This document shows, piece after piece, positions 56,338-64,000 of a stretch of DNA of 64,000 nucleotides. The notes beneath the pieces were generated by a model. That model searched no databases. It had not been told where the DNA came from and worked only from the letters and a program-made list of their open reading frames with translations. Position numbers and translations under genes: made by a program. Position 1 is the stretch's first letter; the number at the start of each line of letters is the position of its first letter. Source of the stretch: an uncultured Prevotellaceae bacterium (GTDB taxonomy: Bacteria; Bacteroidota; Bacteroidia; Bacteroidales; Muribaculaceae); NCBI GenBank assembly GCA_900317835.1, contig ONIL01000011.1, forward strand, positions 87,251 to 151,250. The letters are read 5' to 3'.

Positions 56338-57354
56338 GGCGTCATCTGTGCAGTCATCGTGCATAGGAAAATATTTCTCATAATTTTCTGCGATTTTTTC
56401 TGCTATACGCTGCCTAAAAGCCTCTGGTTCCAATACTTCAACGTCTTTACCAAACGAGAATATCTGCTGTTCCAACTCAGGGTTTGGCCTCACATCAATG
56501 GAAATTATGAACTGATCCTCATCTTCAACCACTTGGGAATGATGTATCGGTTTTGACACAACATAAGGAAAGCGCTTCTCGGTGAACTGCAACTTTATGT
56601 GTTCTACAGGCACATCACGGACTGTAACCCCTACAACTTCATCAAAAAAATGCTCGAAATCATATGATTCGTTTTTGATGAAATGCACTTGAGCTTCGGT
56701 AATGGATAGAATACGGTCCAACGCCAGATTGCTCAACAATTCTTTTTGAGCATAATAACCTATCAAGAACCAACGGTTATTATACTGCTTGACATAGTAA
56801 GGATGTATTGTCATTAATCGCTCATCTTTTCCATACGGCTGATAGTTGATATCCAGTACTCGGTGCTCAACAGTTGCTTCAATCACTTGGGACAGGTACT
56901 CTAGGCCCTTGAGATCAGCATTCTCTTGAAATGATACCAAATTATTACTGTTTGCAACGAAGCCGAATTTGCATTCAATCTGCGACAACGATTCTTCAAG
57001 CCAGGCATAGGAAGGACTTGAACAATAACGTTTTAATATCCGAATCGATGTTTCAAGCTTATCATACTCGTCAGGAGACAACTCATTGTTGTAAATAGAG
57101 AATGGTCTGCTGTAATGGTAATAACATTTCTTCCCCCAATACGGGACAGCCTCAATTGGAGCATTAAAATGGTCACTTGAACGCATATACTCGATATCTT
57201 GTCTTAGTTGCCTCAACTCAATATGACTACCTATAGCTCGAAGACGTTCATTCACTTCTTCAAGCAAGTCGTCAATTGAGTAATAGTTGTTCTTGTCTTG
57301 AAAGCAACGGTCAAGCACTTGGTACCGTAACTGGGCGTTCTTAGTAGTTGGCAT
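56335..57354 (-). CDS. WYL-domain transcription regulator
   Basis: 339 residues. A winged-helix N-terminus (about 1-90: QVLDRCFQDKNNYYSIDDLL ... LRQLRQDIEYM), then a WYL domain (about 150-225: VLDINYQPYGKDERLMTIHP, YYVKQYNNRWFLIGYYAQ), and a C-terminal WCX-like dimerisation region. BrxR and CapW of defence islands have this plan and repress by binding inverted repeats. It is first in the minus-strand defence block, 35 bp before the kinase fusion. The 3' end of its coding sequence holds the operator of that next gene. No copy of this operator lies upstream of the WYL gene itself. Confidence 0.9.
   Translation of the reverse strand: MPTTKNAQLRYQVLDRCFQDKNNYYSIDDLLEEVNERLRAIGSHIELRQLRQDIEYMRSSDHFNAPIEAVPYWGKKCYYHYSRPFSIYNNELSPDEYDKLETSIRILKRYCSSPSYAWLEESLSQIECKFGFVANSNNLVSFQENADLKGLEYLSQVIEATVEHRVLDINYQPYGKDERLMTIHPYYVKQYNNRWFLIGYYAQKELLSNLALDRILSITEAQVHFIKNESYDFEHFFDEVVGVTVRDVPVEHIKLQFTEKRFPYVVSKPIHHSQVVEDEDQFIISIDVRPNPELEQQIFSFGKDVEVLEPEAFRQRIAEKIAENYEKYFPMHDDCTDDA
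56346..56366. promoter_or_regulatory. Shared operator, kinase-fusion copy
   Basis: CTGTGCAG-TCATC-GTGCATAG, inside the last codons of the WYL gene. The second arm is imperfect, perhaps because it also has to code. Confidence 0.7.
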
Positions 57355-57640
57355 AGCTCTAAACTTTTTATCGCCATAAAATTACTAATAATTCCGCAAA
57401 AGTTCGCTCAATTTGTCAACATTTTCTTCCAGTAGAGTTCCAAACGCGAAAATGAGAAAATGAGAAAAACGCGCTCTCGAGCATTTAGATTCCTTATGAA
57501 ATGAGAAAAACGCGCGCGATTTCCTCGCAGAACCTTATTCTTAAGATTGAAATAAAACGCGCGCCTTGTTCATGACGTGCTAAAAGTGAATACAATTGAG
57601 AAAATGGCGATCAGGTCTAATGGTCGCACGATAATTAATT
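57355..57640. promoter_or_regulatory. Intergenic region with ACGCGC repeats
   Basis: Divergent region between the WYL gene and the next element. ATGAGAAAAACGCGC occurs at 57460-57474 and 57501-57515, with a shorter AAAACGCGCGCC at 57554-57565. These direct repeats could be a separate regulatory or replication site. No TAnnTTTG promoter for the WYL gene is obvious. Confidence 0.4.
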
Positions 57641-58018
57641 ATGGATGAAATGTTTAATTTGTTACAAGCCATGTTTTCAACGATAGCGGATACATGGCAT
57701 GGGTCGAAGTGGGACGTGCGCTCGCTCATCAAGGCTCAAGATGGAAAAAGTATTAGTAGCGCAACACCTGTGAGGGATGATGATCCATATGCCGGTGACA
57801 TTGACAAACTCCAGAATGCCTTGTTCAACGGGCATCCCATAGAAAACGGCACCTGTATTGATATTACACTGCAGGACATTCTACAGATAATCCCGAAAAA
57901 GAGAAAGCGCGTAGACGCATATCGGGGCCTAGTGGGTAGGCTCAACAAAATGGGCGTGACACTAACAATTAACTCTCAAAAATCTAAACGACATGATTCA
58001 GAATTTGAGAAACGGTGA
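57641..58018 (+). CDS. Hypothetical protein of the mobile element
   Basis: 125 residues, not recognised. MDEMFNLLQAMFSTIADTWH start, a central acidic part, and a basic end (IIPKKRKRVDAYRGLVGRLN). Overlaps the next ORF by 26 bp in another frame, so it is the first gene of a tightly packed plus-strand set that runs to the nuclease. Confidence 0.55.
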   Translation: MDEMFNLLQAMFSTIADTWHGSKWDVRSLIKAQDGKSISSATPVRDDDPYAGDIDKLQNALFNGHPIENGTCIDITLQDILQIIPKKRKRVDAYRGLVGRLNKMGVTLTINSQKSKRHDSEFEKR

Positions 58019-58181
58019 CTTATACAGTAACCGAAAAGAGGCAAAGATGCGACTTGGGGGGCTTGGTGCCTTTAACGCATCGATGAGAAGAGGAGAATTG
58101 CTGTTCATCAGTGACGGCAACTCTGTTTATAACCACTTAAATCAGAAGCTATCTTATGGAAAAGAAGGAAAAAAAGTTTAA
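57993..58181 (+). CDS. Small protein with NUMOD-like DNA-binding motif
   Basis: 62 residues. The segment NGDLYSNRKEAKMRLGGLGA, then FNASMRRGELLFI, resembles the short helix-turn-helix modules (NUMOD1-like) attached to homing nucleases. A second copy of the same pattern is the 46-residue ORF at 58756. Overlaps the nuclease gene start by 26 bp. Confidence 0.55.
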   Translation: MIQNLRNGDLYSNRKEAKMRLGGLGAFNASMRRGELLFISDGNSVYNHLNQKLSYGKEGKKV

Positions 58182-58671
58182 AGCGTATGTTTACATGCTG
58201 ATACCGGATTGCGATGAGGCAAGAGCTAACGGTGATGACAAAAAGATGTATATTGGTCAGACCGATGATATCAAAAAGCGTCAAGCAGATTGGCGAGACC
58301 TTTACACCCCTTATGCAGGAGAAAAGATCAATCGTGCTCGTGAGAAATATGGCTGGCAGAATTGGAAACTTGTGATACTCGAGGAGAGAGAATATGTAAA
58401 TGAGTCAACACGGGACAAGAAGCTTGACGATCTCGAGACGAAATGGATTAAACACTTCAATTCGGTGGAAGAAGGGTTCAATACGTCTTATGGGAGAGGA
58501 ATGAAAGGGATTCGTCACACTGAGGAGGCTAGACGCAAGATGTCATTGGCTAAGCTAGGCGTTAAGAGGAGTGAGGCTGCACGTAAGGCCATTTCTGAAG
58601 GCATGAGAAAAGCCAGAAAGAAAAGGGAACGAGAGCAACGCAAACTGCAAGCTTTAAGTGCAGCCGCTTAA
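58156..58671 (+). CDS. GIY-YIG endonuclease (homing type)
   Basis: 171 residues. The GIY-YIG core is visible: VYML ... MYIGQTDDIKKRQADW, KYGWQNWKLVILEE, and the metal-binding Glu in LDDLETKWIKHFNS. A NUMOD3-like DNA-binding tail follows (GIRHTEEARRKMSLAKLGVK, then SEAARKAISEGM) and a basic C-terminus. This is the layout of phage-type homing endonucleases. It is flanked on both sides by small NUMOD-like ORFs. Confidence 0.85.
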   Translation: MEKKEKKFKAYVYMLIPDCDEARANGDDKKMYIGQTDDIKKRQADWRDLYTPYAGEKINRAREKYGWQNWKLVILEEREYVNESTRDKKLDDLETKWIKHFNSVEEGFNTSYGRGMKGIRHTEEARRKMSLAKLGVKRSEAARKAISEGMRKARKKREREQRKLQALSAAA

Positions 58672-58755
58672 CAAGAATCGTGGTCATTCAGGGAGGGGTG
58701 GTACTATAACCATCCTTCTCTGAACTACCACATAAAACTAAATACCATACCACAC

Positions 58756-58896
58756 ATGCAAAGTAAAATCATGTATCTGCCGAGTGGAGCAGAATACAAC
58801 AACAGAAAAGAGGCCAAACTGAAGATGGGTCACTCCCGCTTCAACAAGGCCTTGAAAGACGGTCTGATGCTGTTTATCAAGGACAGCGACCAATAA
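58756..58896 (+). CDS. Small protein related to the 57993 ORF
   Basis: 46 codons: MQSKIMYLPSGAEYNNRKEA, then KLKMGHSRFNKALKDGLMLF. The NRKEAK...F...L..G.L.FI pattern matches the 62-residue ORF at 57993. Probably a free-standing DNA-binding module. Ends 17 bp before the primase-like gene. Confidence 0.55.
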   Translation: MQSKIMYLPSGAEYNNRKEAKLKMGHSRFNKALKDGLMLFIKDSDQ

Positions 58897-58912
58897 CCAA
58901 TAAAATTTTCAT

Positions 58913-60652
58913 ATGCCGACTATGGAAGTAAAATACAATTTCAAATTTAGAGTAAATGTAAGCAATGACTATTATGTAAAGAAAACTGACGCATCGGCCT
59001 GTCTGAGCAAAGATGGGGCAAAGTCTATCGGGAAAGTGAAGATGGCGTTCAGAGAGCAGGATGTAACGGTTGACGAGTTTCTACAGTATGCTCTCAACGG
59101 ATATGCCTTCTGTAACCTTTTCCATTTTGATACGAACCAGTCATATTGGTTTGAGACGGGTAACGGGCAGAGATACCAGACCACTCCCCTCTATAAGAAC
59201 GGGAAAAACAAAGGCTGCATGAGGCTGGTTTTTAAGAGTGACAGGTTCTTCAGTGGAGCTCAGACTGTGTTTGTGGATATAGACTTGACGAGGTTTGAGT
59301 TGATTCCTGAATACCTTGCATGCCTGACGTATAAGCCCACCTGTGTCTATATGTCCTACTCCGACAAACTTGAAAAGGACAAGGTGACATCAAGGCGTTT
59401 CAGGATGGTGTATGTGTTCGACAGGATAATGGGCAAGGATGATCTGAACGTTATCTCCCAAACCATCACGGACAGCATCATCAGGGATACGGGAGAGTCA
59501 ATGAAGGATGACTGTGGGACGAGAGTAAGTCAGTATTTCAATGGGGTTTATGGCAATGAGGAGTGTTATGTCACTGATTGTATCTACTCCAGGCTTGATT
59601 TCCCCGATAGTTTGCCTGAGGTTGAAGTTGTAATGCCGGAAAAACCAACCAAAGAAAAGATACCTGAAGTGGAATTTGACTCTCAGCTGTTACACGATAT
59701 GGGGACGATGGATTACGAGACTTTCATGCATTACTACTCCTGGAAATACCGTTACATCTACAAGACACAAAAGGATGAGTGGATTGACGGGCTCTACCAG
59801 TTGACGGATGACAGTTACATTCAGCTCTGGTGGGTAAGGGAAAGGATAAAGGACGGACACCACAGAAGACGAACATTATCCAAATTCGCTTGCCTGAGAA
59901 GATTGATGGAACCCGATATCGACCAAGACACCCTGCTATTCAATATGTTTGTGGACCTTCATCGTTTCATAGACAACAGCGACGGGATTATAACGATTGA
60001 GACGTTGAAGAGAAGGGTCAAGAGTGTTGTGAAGATGAGCCAGGAGGAGTTGGAGGATTATTGTGATTATGAGATTGGCTATTGGAAAGAACACAGGCCA
60101 AAGTTCATCTATCATCCGTCGGTTTGTAATAAAACACAATGGATGACAGGGAGGATCACAACGTCCATCAGATACAGTGAAATCGATGGGAAGTATGATC
60201 GAACAAAGTCAGTGAGGGAGAATGCTGAATCTATTAATATCCCCGAGAGAAGCCTTTATCGTTACTGTCAAGAAAGGGGCATCGACACTAATCCAGGCAA
60301 AGGAATGACTTATGCCCAGCAGAGAGAAGCCAACAGAGAAGCCAGGTTAGACAAGAAAGCCCGGTTCATGATGCTTTATGATCCAACACTATCTCTCGGC
60401 CAAAACAGGGAGAAGATGATGAAGGAAGGGTTGAAACTGTCTAAAAACACTATCCGTAAATGGAGTAAAGGATATGTTAGCTATGACCAACTGTTGCGAC
60501 CCGAACCCCAAGCGACGATGGATAATGCTTTCAGTTGGGGATCTCAGAATACGTATGAACCAACCTTTAATACTGGCCAGACTGGAAATACAGGTTTTGG
60601 TGTATATGATGACCAATGGAAAGATTGGTATTCATATAATGGCATGAACTAA
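58913..60652 (+). CDS. Primase-polymerase-like replication protein
   Basis: 579 residues. Residues about 110-230 fit an archaeo-eukaryotic primase (AEP) core: VFVDIDLTRFELIPEYL supplies the DxD metal site, then VTSRRFRMVYVFDRI and CGTRVSQYFNGVYGN. A helical segment with RRRTLSKFACLRRLMEPDI may be a PriCT-like domain. Two HTH-like repeats near the C-terminus (SVRENAESINIPERSLYRYC; SLGQNREKMMKEGLKLSKNT) could bind DNA. A terminator and three iteron-like repeats directly follow, so it is probably the replication initiator/primase of a mobile element. Family assignment is moderate. Confidence 0.6.
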   Translation: MPTMEVKYNFKFRVNVSNDYYVKKTDASACLSKDGAKSIGKVKMAFREQDVTVDEFLQYALNGYAFCNLFHFDTNQSYWFETGNGQRYQTTPLYKNGKNKGCMRLVFKSDRFFSGAQTVFVDIDLTRFELIPEYLACLTYKPTCVYMSYSDKLEKDKVTSRRFRMVYVFDRIMGKDDLNVISQTITDSIIRDTGESMKDDCGTRVSQYFNGVYGNEECYVTDCIYSRLDFPDSLPEVEVVMPEKPTKEKIPEVEFDSQLLHDMGTMDYETFMHYYSWKYRYIYKTQKDEWIDGLYQLTDDSYIQLWWVRERIKDGHHRRRTLSKFACLRRLMEPDIDQDTLLFNMFVDLHRFIDNSDGIITIETLKRRVKSVVKMSQEELEDYCDYEIGYWKEHRPKFIYHPSVCNKTQWMTGRITTSIRYSEIDGKYDRTKSVRENAESINIPERSLYRYCQERGIDTNPGKGMTYAQQREANREARLDKKARFMMLYDPTLSLGQNREKMMKEGLKLSKNTIRKWSKGYVSYDQLLRPEPQATMDNAFSWGSQNTYEPTFNTGQTGNTGFGVYDDQWKDWYSYNGMN

Positions 60653-60662
60653 TGATACAGAC

Positions 60663-60705
60663 CGGCAGGATATTCCTCAAAGATATCCTGCCGAGTCTTT
60701 TTTCT
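60663..60705 (+). terminator. Terminator of the primase-like gene
   Basis: CGGCAGGATAT ... ATATCCTGCCG, an 11-bp perfect stem with a 9-nt loop, then AGTCTTTTTTC. Confidence 0.88.
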
Positions 60706-60750
60706 TTTTCTCAAAATGCATGAGTAGTTATTTGATATAACTACTACTAT

Positions 60751-60908
60751 TATAGCAGAATGGCAAAAATACACAGATTTTGACCACTTTTTGAGGGAAA
60801 TCAAGACCCTATATATTATAGCAGAATGGCAAAAACACACAGATTTTGACCAATCCCCATCCCCTATATATTATAGCAGAATGGCAGAAACGCACAGATT
60901 TTGAACAC
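60751..60908. repeat. Three iteron-like direct repeats, candidate origin
   Basis: Copies at 60751-60787, 60817-60853 and 60872-60908 share TATAGCAGAATGGCARAAAY followed by RCACAGATTTTGA. They lie in AT-rich DNA right after the primase-like gene, as replication iterons usually do. No ORF occupies 60653-61048. Confidence 0.65.
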
Positions 60909-61048
60909 CCCATCAAGTGATAGATAAAAATGAGTGATTATAAAAAGTTCAACTTGATATATAATGAACTGTCCTGTATTTTTGATATCCTTAATTGTCA
61001 GTAACTAAAAATACTTAGATTTACTTACGATTAATGAGCAAAAAGAGA

Positions 61049-62143
61049 CTAAATATCAATTTTCGGCAACAATTCTTTGTCTTGCCAATACTTCACTTCT
61101 TTTAAATGTTGAAGCCTACCGACAATAATTGACGGATGAGTAGAGTATTTCGCGGCAGAAGCTTTGATGCCATCTAATGTATAGTTATGTGCTGCAATAA
61201 TCTCCGCCTCCTGTTCTTTTGTTAGCAGTATATTTGAAGCGAACAAATCAGCTTCTGCTTCCTTGTCACGAACAACTTCCATACAGCCAGCTTCTTCAAG
61301 AAAAATATCCTTCTTACCATGTAAGAGAATATGCCCTAACTCATGAAAAAAGTTAAACCAGAACATGTCATAGCGGTTATATCTATTTGATAATTGGATT
61401 ATTGGCCTATCATTTATCCATCGTGTTGCTCCATTTATTGGAGCTTTTGGCAGGCATTTGGTGTTAATCAGAATGATGCCTGACTTAGAACATAGGGACT
61501 GTAACTTTTGATAGAAATCCTCAGGTTGATCAACCATTAGTTGTTTCATTAACATCAGATTACTTCTAAGCAACTTGTCTGAGTATACAGCTTCAAGCTC
61601 AATTTCAGCGGCTTGCAATTCACCCTTTCTTAACCAAGCCGAGATAGCTTCAGGTTCCTTTGCGTGAGCCAAAGAAATCCTAAAGGCAATCTTTAGTTCC
61701 TGATTGAGATAATAGTCCTCCCATGCCTTTTCAGTACTGATCCCAAAGAAATGAAACAGTTCATCAACCTTCTCTTCAACAGAAGAACAAGCAGCAATCC
61801 ATCCTCGGTTTGCCATTTCTTTAACTGGAAATCTACGCATCCAAGATACCGATTGAAGGATGGTTTGCTCTCTTTTCATTCTTATCTGATATTCATCATA
61901 CAAGCGCTGCTTGTTCATCCAGAAATGAGCAGGTATTCTTGTCACACTCTCAAATGAAACCGCCATTTCGGATGTGATAGAACTTGTGCCTTTTATTACA
62001 GCAATTATTGTCTTTTCCGGCTTTGAAGTCCTCACTGAGAATTCCTTGATACTCATACCAAGTTCATTAAGCTTTTCTTTAAGAGTATCACCGGGATGAT
62101 AGGCAATTGCTACCCGTGATAACTGATTTGGCGTCTTCTTCAT
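61049..62143 (-). CDS. HigA-type antitoxin with metallopeptidase domain
   Basis: 364 residues. An N-terminal XRE/HigA helix-turn-helix (AYHPGDTLKEKLNELGMSIK, then EFSVRTSKPEKTI). The C-terminal ImmA/IrrE-like peptidase has the zinc motif HELGHILLHGKKD and a distal Glu region (DKEAEADLFASNILL). Lies 21 bp after the HigB-like toxin gene; the toxin-first order is typical of hig loci. It probably neutralises the toxin and represses the operon; the peptidase part may sense stress. Confidence 0.85.
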   Translation of the reverse strand: MKKTPNQLSRVAIAYHPGDTLKEKLNELGMSIKEFSVRTSKPEKTIIAVIKGTSSITSEMAVSFESVTRIPAHFWMNKQRLYDEYQIRMKREQTILQSVSWMRRFPVKEMANRGWIAACSSVEEKVDELFHFFGISTEKAWEDYYLNQELKIAFRISLAHAKEPEAISAWLRKGELQAAEIELEAVYSDKLLRSNLMLMKQLMVDQPEDFYQKLQSLCSKSGIILINTKCLPKAPINGATRWINDRPIIQLSNRYNRYDMFWFNFFHELGHILLHGKKDIFLEEAGCMEVVRDKEAEADLFASNILLTKEQEAEIIAAHNYTLDGIKASAAKYSTHPSIIVGRLQHLKEVKYWQDKELLPKIDI

Positions 62144-62164
62144 AATCTATGTTTAGTTAATTGG

Positions 62165-62497
62165 TTAATGATAATCCTCAATATTTATTACTATCACACT
62201 TTTAATTTCAATCCATATATATTTCCCACCTTCATCTGTGGGTATGGGCTCCTCGTGAGGCACAAAGATCAGACGGTACGGATGGTCAAGATCACAAGCC
62301 CATTGTCCTTTCCTATCACCTACTAATTCATGATAGTGACCAGGAGCATGACGAAGGTCTTCAAGTGACTCAGCTGCAATAAGATCACCTATTCGCCTCA
62401 TATACAATTCGGAACGCTGGGGGCCTAATTTTGTTATACTAAACTTTGTATTTTCAGCATATTTTTGAAGTTTCTTGTTCTTAAAAAATACTTCCAT
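62165..62497 (-). CDS. HigB-like RelE-fold toxin
   Basis: 110 residues, the RelE/HigB size. MEVFFKNKKLQKYAENTKFS, LGPQRSELYMRRIGDLIAAE, and CDLDHPYRLIFVPHEEP with Arg in the expected active-site strand. RelE-fold toxins cleave mRNA in the ribosome. First gene of the pair with the antitoxin; own promoter upstream. Confidence 0.82.
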   Translation of the reverse strand: MEVFFKNKKLQKYAENTKFSITKLGPQRSELYMRRIGDLIAAESLEDLRHAPGHYHELVGDRKGQWACDLDHPYRLIFVPHEEPIPTDEGGKYIWIEIKSVIVINIEDYH

Positions 62498-62957
62498 ATA
62501 TTAATTTACACTAAGTGTTAATCAAATTTCAATGCAAAATTACAATTATTTTTTAGATAACACCAAATGTAAGTCAAAAAAATATGTCATAATTCAATTA
62601 TTTAACATTCATTTACAGACAGAAAAGATAAATTAAAAATTGATTTCAAATAATGAAAAGAGTAATGCTGGTTTTGTTTTGAGGGTGACCGAGAAACTGA
62701 ATGGGTTCTCGAGAAATGTGATATTAGAATAGAAATAGCGCTTTAACATTTTTCACTACATTATTGTGTAAAACGCGAATTACATTGAAAGTTATAGTAA
62801 AATGTTATGTTCCTCTCTTTAATTCTAGTGATTTGCTCTCTCAACTCTCCGTTTCCACCCCTACCTGTTCTCCCGGAAAACCCTTATACATAAGAGATTT
62901 AACTAACATTTATTTACTAACATTTAACAACAACAAACAGACAAAACAGAGAGAACA
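62498..62957. other. AT-rich intergenic region
   Basis: Divergent spacer between higB and the small plus-strand ORFs. Holds the higB promoter and, near 62903-62930, the repeat TTAACTAACATTTA / TTTACTAACATTTA. No gene supported. Confidence 0.4.
62535..62566 (-). promoter_or_regulatory. Promoter of the HigB/HigA operon
   Basis: TTG (62564-62566), 21 nt, TAATTTTG (62535-62542) on the minus strand, 38 bp before the toxin ATG. Confidence 0.65.
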
Positions 62958-63101
62958 ATGAACATTTTACCAAAGTTAGTCATGGCCCTATTCGGTATTT
63001 CTGCATTATTGGACATCGCAGAGAAGATCAAGAACTGGGGCGGTGACAAGAAAAAAGACGAGAAAGAGAAGAAAGAAGAACCATCAACATCACGGGTGTA
63101 G
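62958..63101 (+). CDS. Tiny membrane-associated protein
   Basis: 47 codons: MNILPKLVMALFGISALLDI, then a charged tail with many Lys and Glu. A single short hydrophobic helix and a basic/acidic end suggest membrane association. Unknown family. A second frame (-1) continues from the AAAAAA run at 63051-63056 to a stop at 63232. Confidence 0.5.
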   Translation: MNILPKLVMALFGISALLDIAEKIKNWGGDKKKDEKEKKEEPSTSRV

Positions 63102-63232
63102 CTGTAAAGAAATCGAAGACAAGCACCGTAATTGATGGGATTATCGTGGTTGCAGAAACTGTAGCCACATTACTCAAGAATTCAAAAAAGCTGGTGAAGA
63201 TCATGGAGAAACTTCGTGGTCCACCAAAGTAA
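63056..63232 (+). CDS. Open -1 frame lacking a start codon
   Basis: The frame is open from 63047 to the stop at 63230-63232 and encodes ITGVAVKKSKTSTVIDGIIV, then VAETVATLLKNSKKLVKIME, a plausible amphipathic helix. It has no ATG, GTG or TTG ahead of that sequence. It could be reached by -1 slippage in the A-run of the upstream ORF, or be the remnant of a second small gene. Confidence 0.3.
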   Translation, partial: RREREERRTINITGVAVKKSKTSTVIDGIIVVAETVATLLKNSKKLVKIMEKLRGPPK

Positions 63233-63259
63233 TTAACCATTTAACTAACAACAGAACAA

Positions 63260-64000
63260 ATGGAACAAACAACAATCATTCCGCCATCCTACCTCCCAAT
63301 GGTAGTCGAAGCGGAGCAAACAACAAACATCGGGGAGACTATTATCGACGCTGAAATCATTACCGAAGATACCCGCTCCCCATTCATTGAGGCTAACTCC
63401 ATACCCATCACTTTGGAGAGCCTTCAGAACGACTGTGTGGCGGTAATTTCACACTCACAATTCATCGGGGCAACCTATCAAGCGCTCAGGGACTTTTACA
63501 GGTCAGAGCAGATTGACGAGCCCCAAATCAGAGTAAGTCATATCATTAGAGGCCGAATTCCCGAAGCCATCAACAAGAAGAGCTCGGAACTGCTGCCTCA
63601 CGAAATGACCCAGTACTATGAACGAATGGCCTTTTGCATCAACGTTCCCACCATCTACCAGGACGTTAACAGCAATAGGCTGCAACTGTCCATCGTGGGA
63701 GTAAAATCCTACGGACGTGACAACCTGAACGGAAAACTGACGGCACAGAAATTTTCTATCGCTGTCGGCTTCCAGAATACCGTCTGCTGCAACCAATGCA
63801 TTTGGACAGACGGCTATAAAGACGATATTCGAGCATTATCACCGGGGGAAATCTACCAACACACCCTCAGGCTGCTCGATACCTACGACATGGCTAAACA
63901 CATCTACCTGCTTCAATCGCTGGGAGACCTTTACCTGTCAGAGACTCAATTTGCCCTTATCTTGGGTAAAATGCGTCTGTATAACTACCTGCCCCAAAGG
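63260..64000 (+). CDS. DUF3871 protein, partial
   Basis: The first 247 residues; the gene runs past the right edge. Typical DUF3871 features: SHSQFIGATYQALRDFYRSE, VSHIIRGRIPEAINKKSSEL, TQYYERMAFCINVP, NTVCCNQCIWTDGY, and FALILGKMRLYNYLP. The family is common in Bacteroides phages and mobile elements; its role is unknown. It supports a mobile-element origin for the right part of the window. Confidence 0.85.
   Translation, partial: MEQTTIIPPSYLPMVVEAEQTTNIGETIIDAEIITEDTRSPFIEANSIPITLESLQNDCVAVISHSQFIGATYQALRDFYRSEQIDEPQIRVSHIIRGRIPEAINKKSSELLPHEMTQYYERMAFCINVPTIYQDVNSNRLQLSIVGVKSYGRDNLNGKLTAQKFSIAVGFQNTVCCNQCIWTDGYKDDIRALSPGEIYQHTLRLLDTYDMAKHIYLLQSLGDLYLSETQFALILGKMRLYNYLPQR

Noticed and set aside
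62764-62961. 65-codon plus-strand ORF upstream of the tiny membrane protein
   Set aside because: AT-rich leader-like sequence without domain, overlapping the better start at 62958.
63051-63057. Canonical A-AAA-AAG slippery heptamer
   Set aside because: The heptamer is there but out of register with the zero frame (codons are AAG AAA AAA GAC), so it is not a classic -1 site.

Overview
The window reads as chromosomal DNA of a Bacteroidales bacterium (Prevotella/Muribaculaceae-like). The signs are many promoters of the Bacteroidetes type (TTG - about 20 nt - TAnnTTTG), no obvious Shine-Dalgarno sequences, secreted BspA-type leucine-rich-repeat (LRR) proteins with dockerin-like tails, a C10 (streptopain) peptidase, and a DUF3871 protein typical of Bacteroides mobile DNA. 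No rRNA or tRNA gene was seen by eye.

Left part (1-24.5 kb): a housekeeping backbone. A minus-strand run encodes DUF177, L32, FabH, Era and Der. A minus-strand efflux operon (TolC, HlyD, double ATPase, two ABC-2 permeases) is divergent from an AraC regulator. Then come a secreted LRR-dockerin protein, gltX / beta-barrel protein / waaA, surE and nagB (divergent), a small Ala/Glu lipoprotein, an acyl-CoA synthetase, a small secreted protein, an O-methyltransferase, enolase and an L,D-transpeptidase.

Middle (24.6-34.6 kb): a repeat-rich accessory zone. It holds a C10-peptidase/LRR/dockerin protein, a second LRR-dockerin gene broken by a 26-bp deletion, a tyrosine recombinase, an excisionase-like helix-turn-helix protein, three direct 71-bp repeats, and an LRR protein with no signal peptide.

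Defence island (34.7-57.4 kb): one Z1-domain helicase gene stands alone on the plus strand. On the minus strand lie a WYL regulator, a DNA methyltransferase-TRD-histidine kinase fusion overlapping a response regulator, a second Z1 helicase, a type I restriction system (hsdM, hsdS, hsdR), a very acidic protein and a DUF2130 nuclease-like protein. Four promoters in this block carry the same inverted repeat (CTRTGCAG-N5-CTGCAYAG) exactly 8 bp from the -7 element. They precede the kinase fusion, the Z1 gene, the acidic gene and the DUF2130 gene. This ties the block into one regulon, with the WYL protein the likely repressor. The kinase fusion with its partner is the best candidate for an undescribed system: a two-component pathway whose sensor is a sequence-reading DNA methyltransferase module.

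Right part (57.6-64 kb): a separate mobile element. It carries a GIY-YIG homing-type nuclease flanked by small related ORFs, an AEP-primase-like replication protein followed by a terminator and three iteron-like repeats, a HigB/HigA toxin-antitoxin pair, tiny ORFs and a DUF3871 gene that runs off the window.
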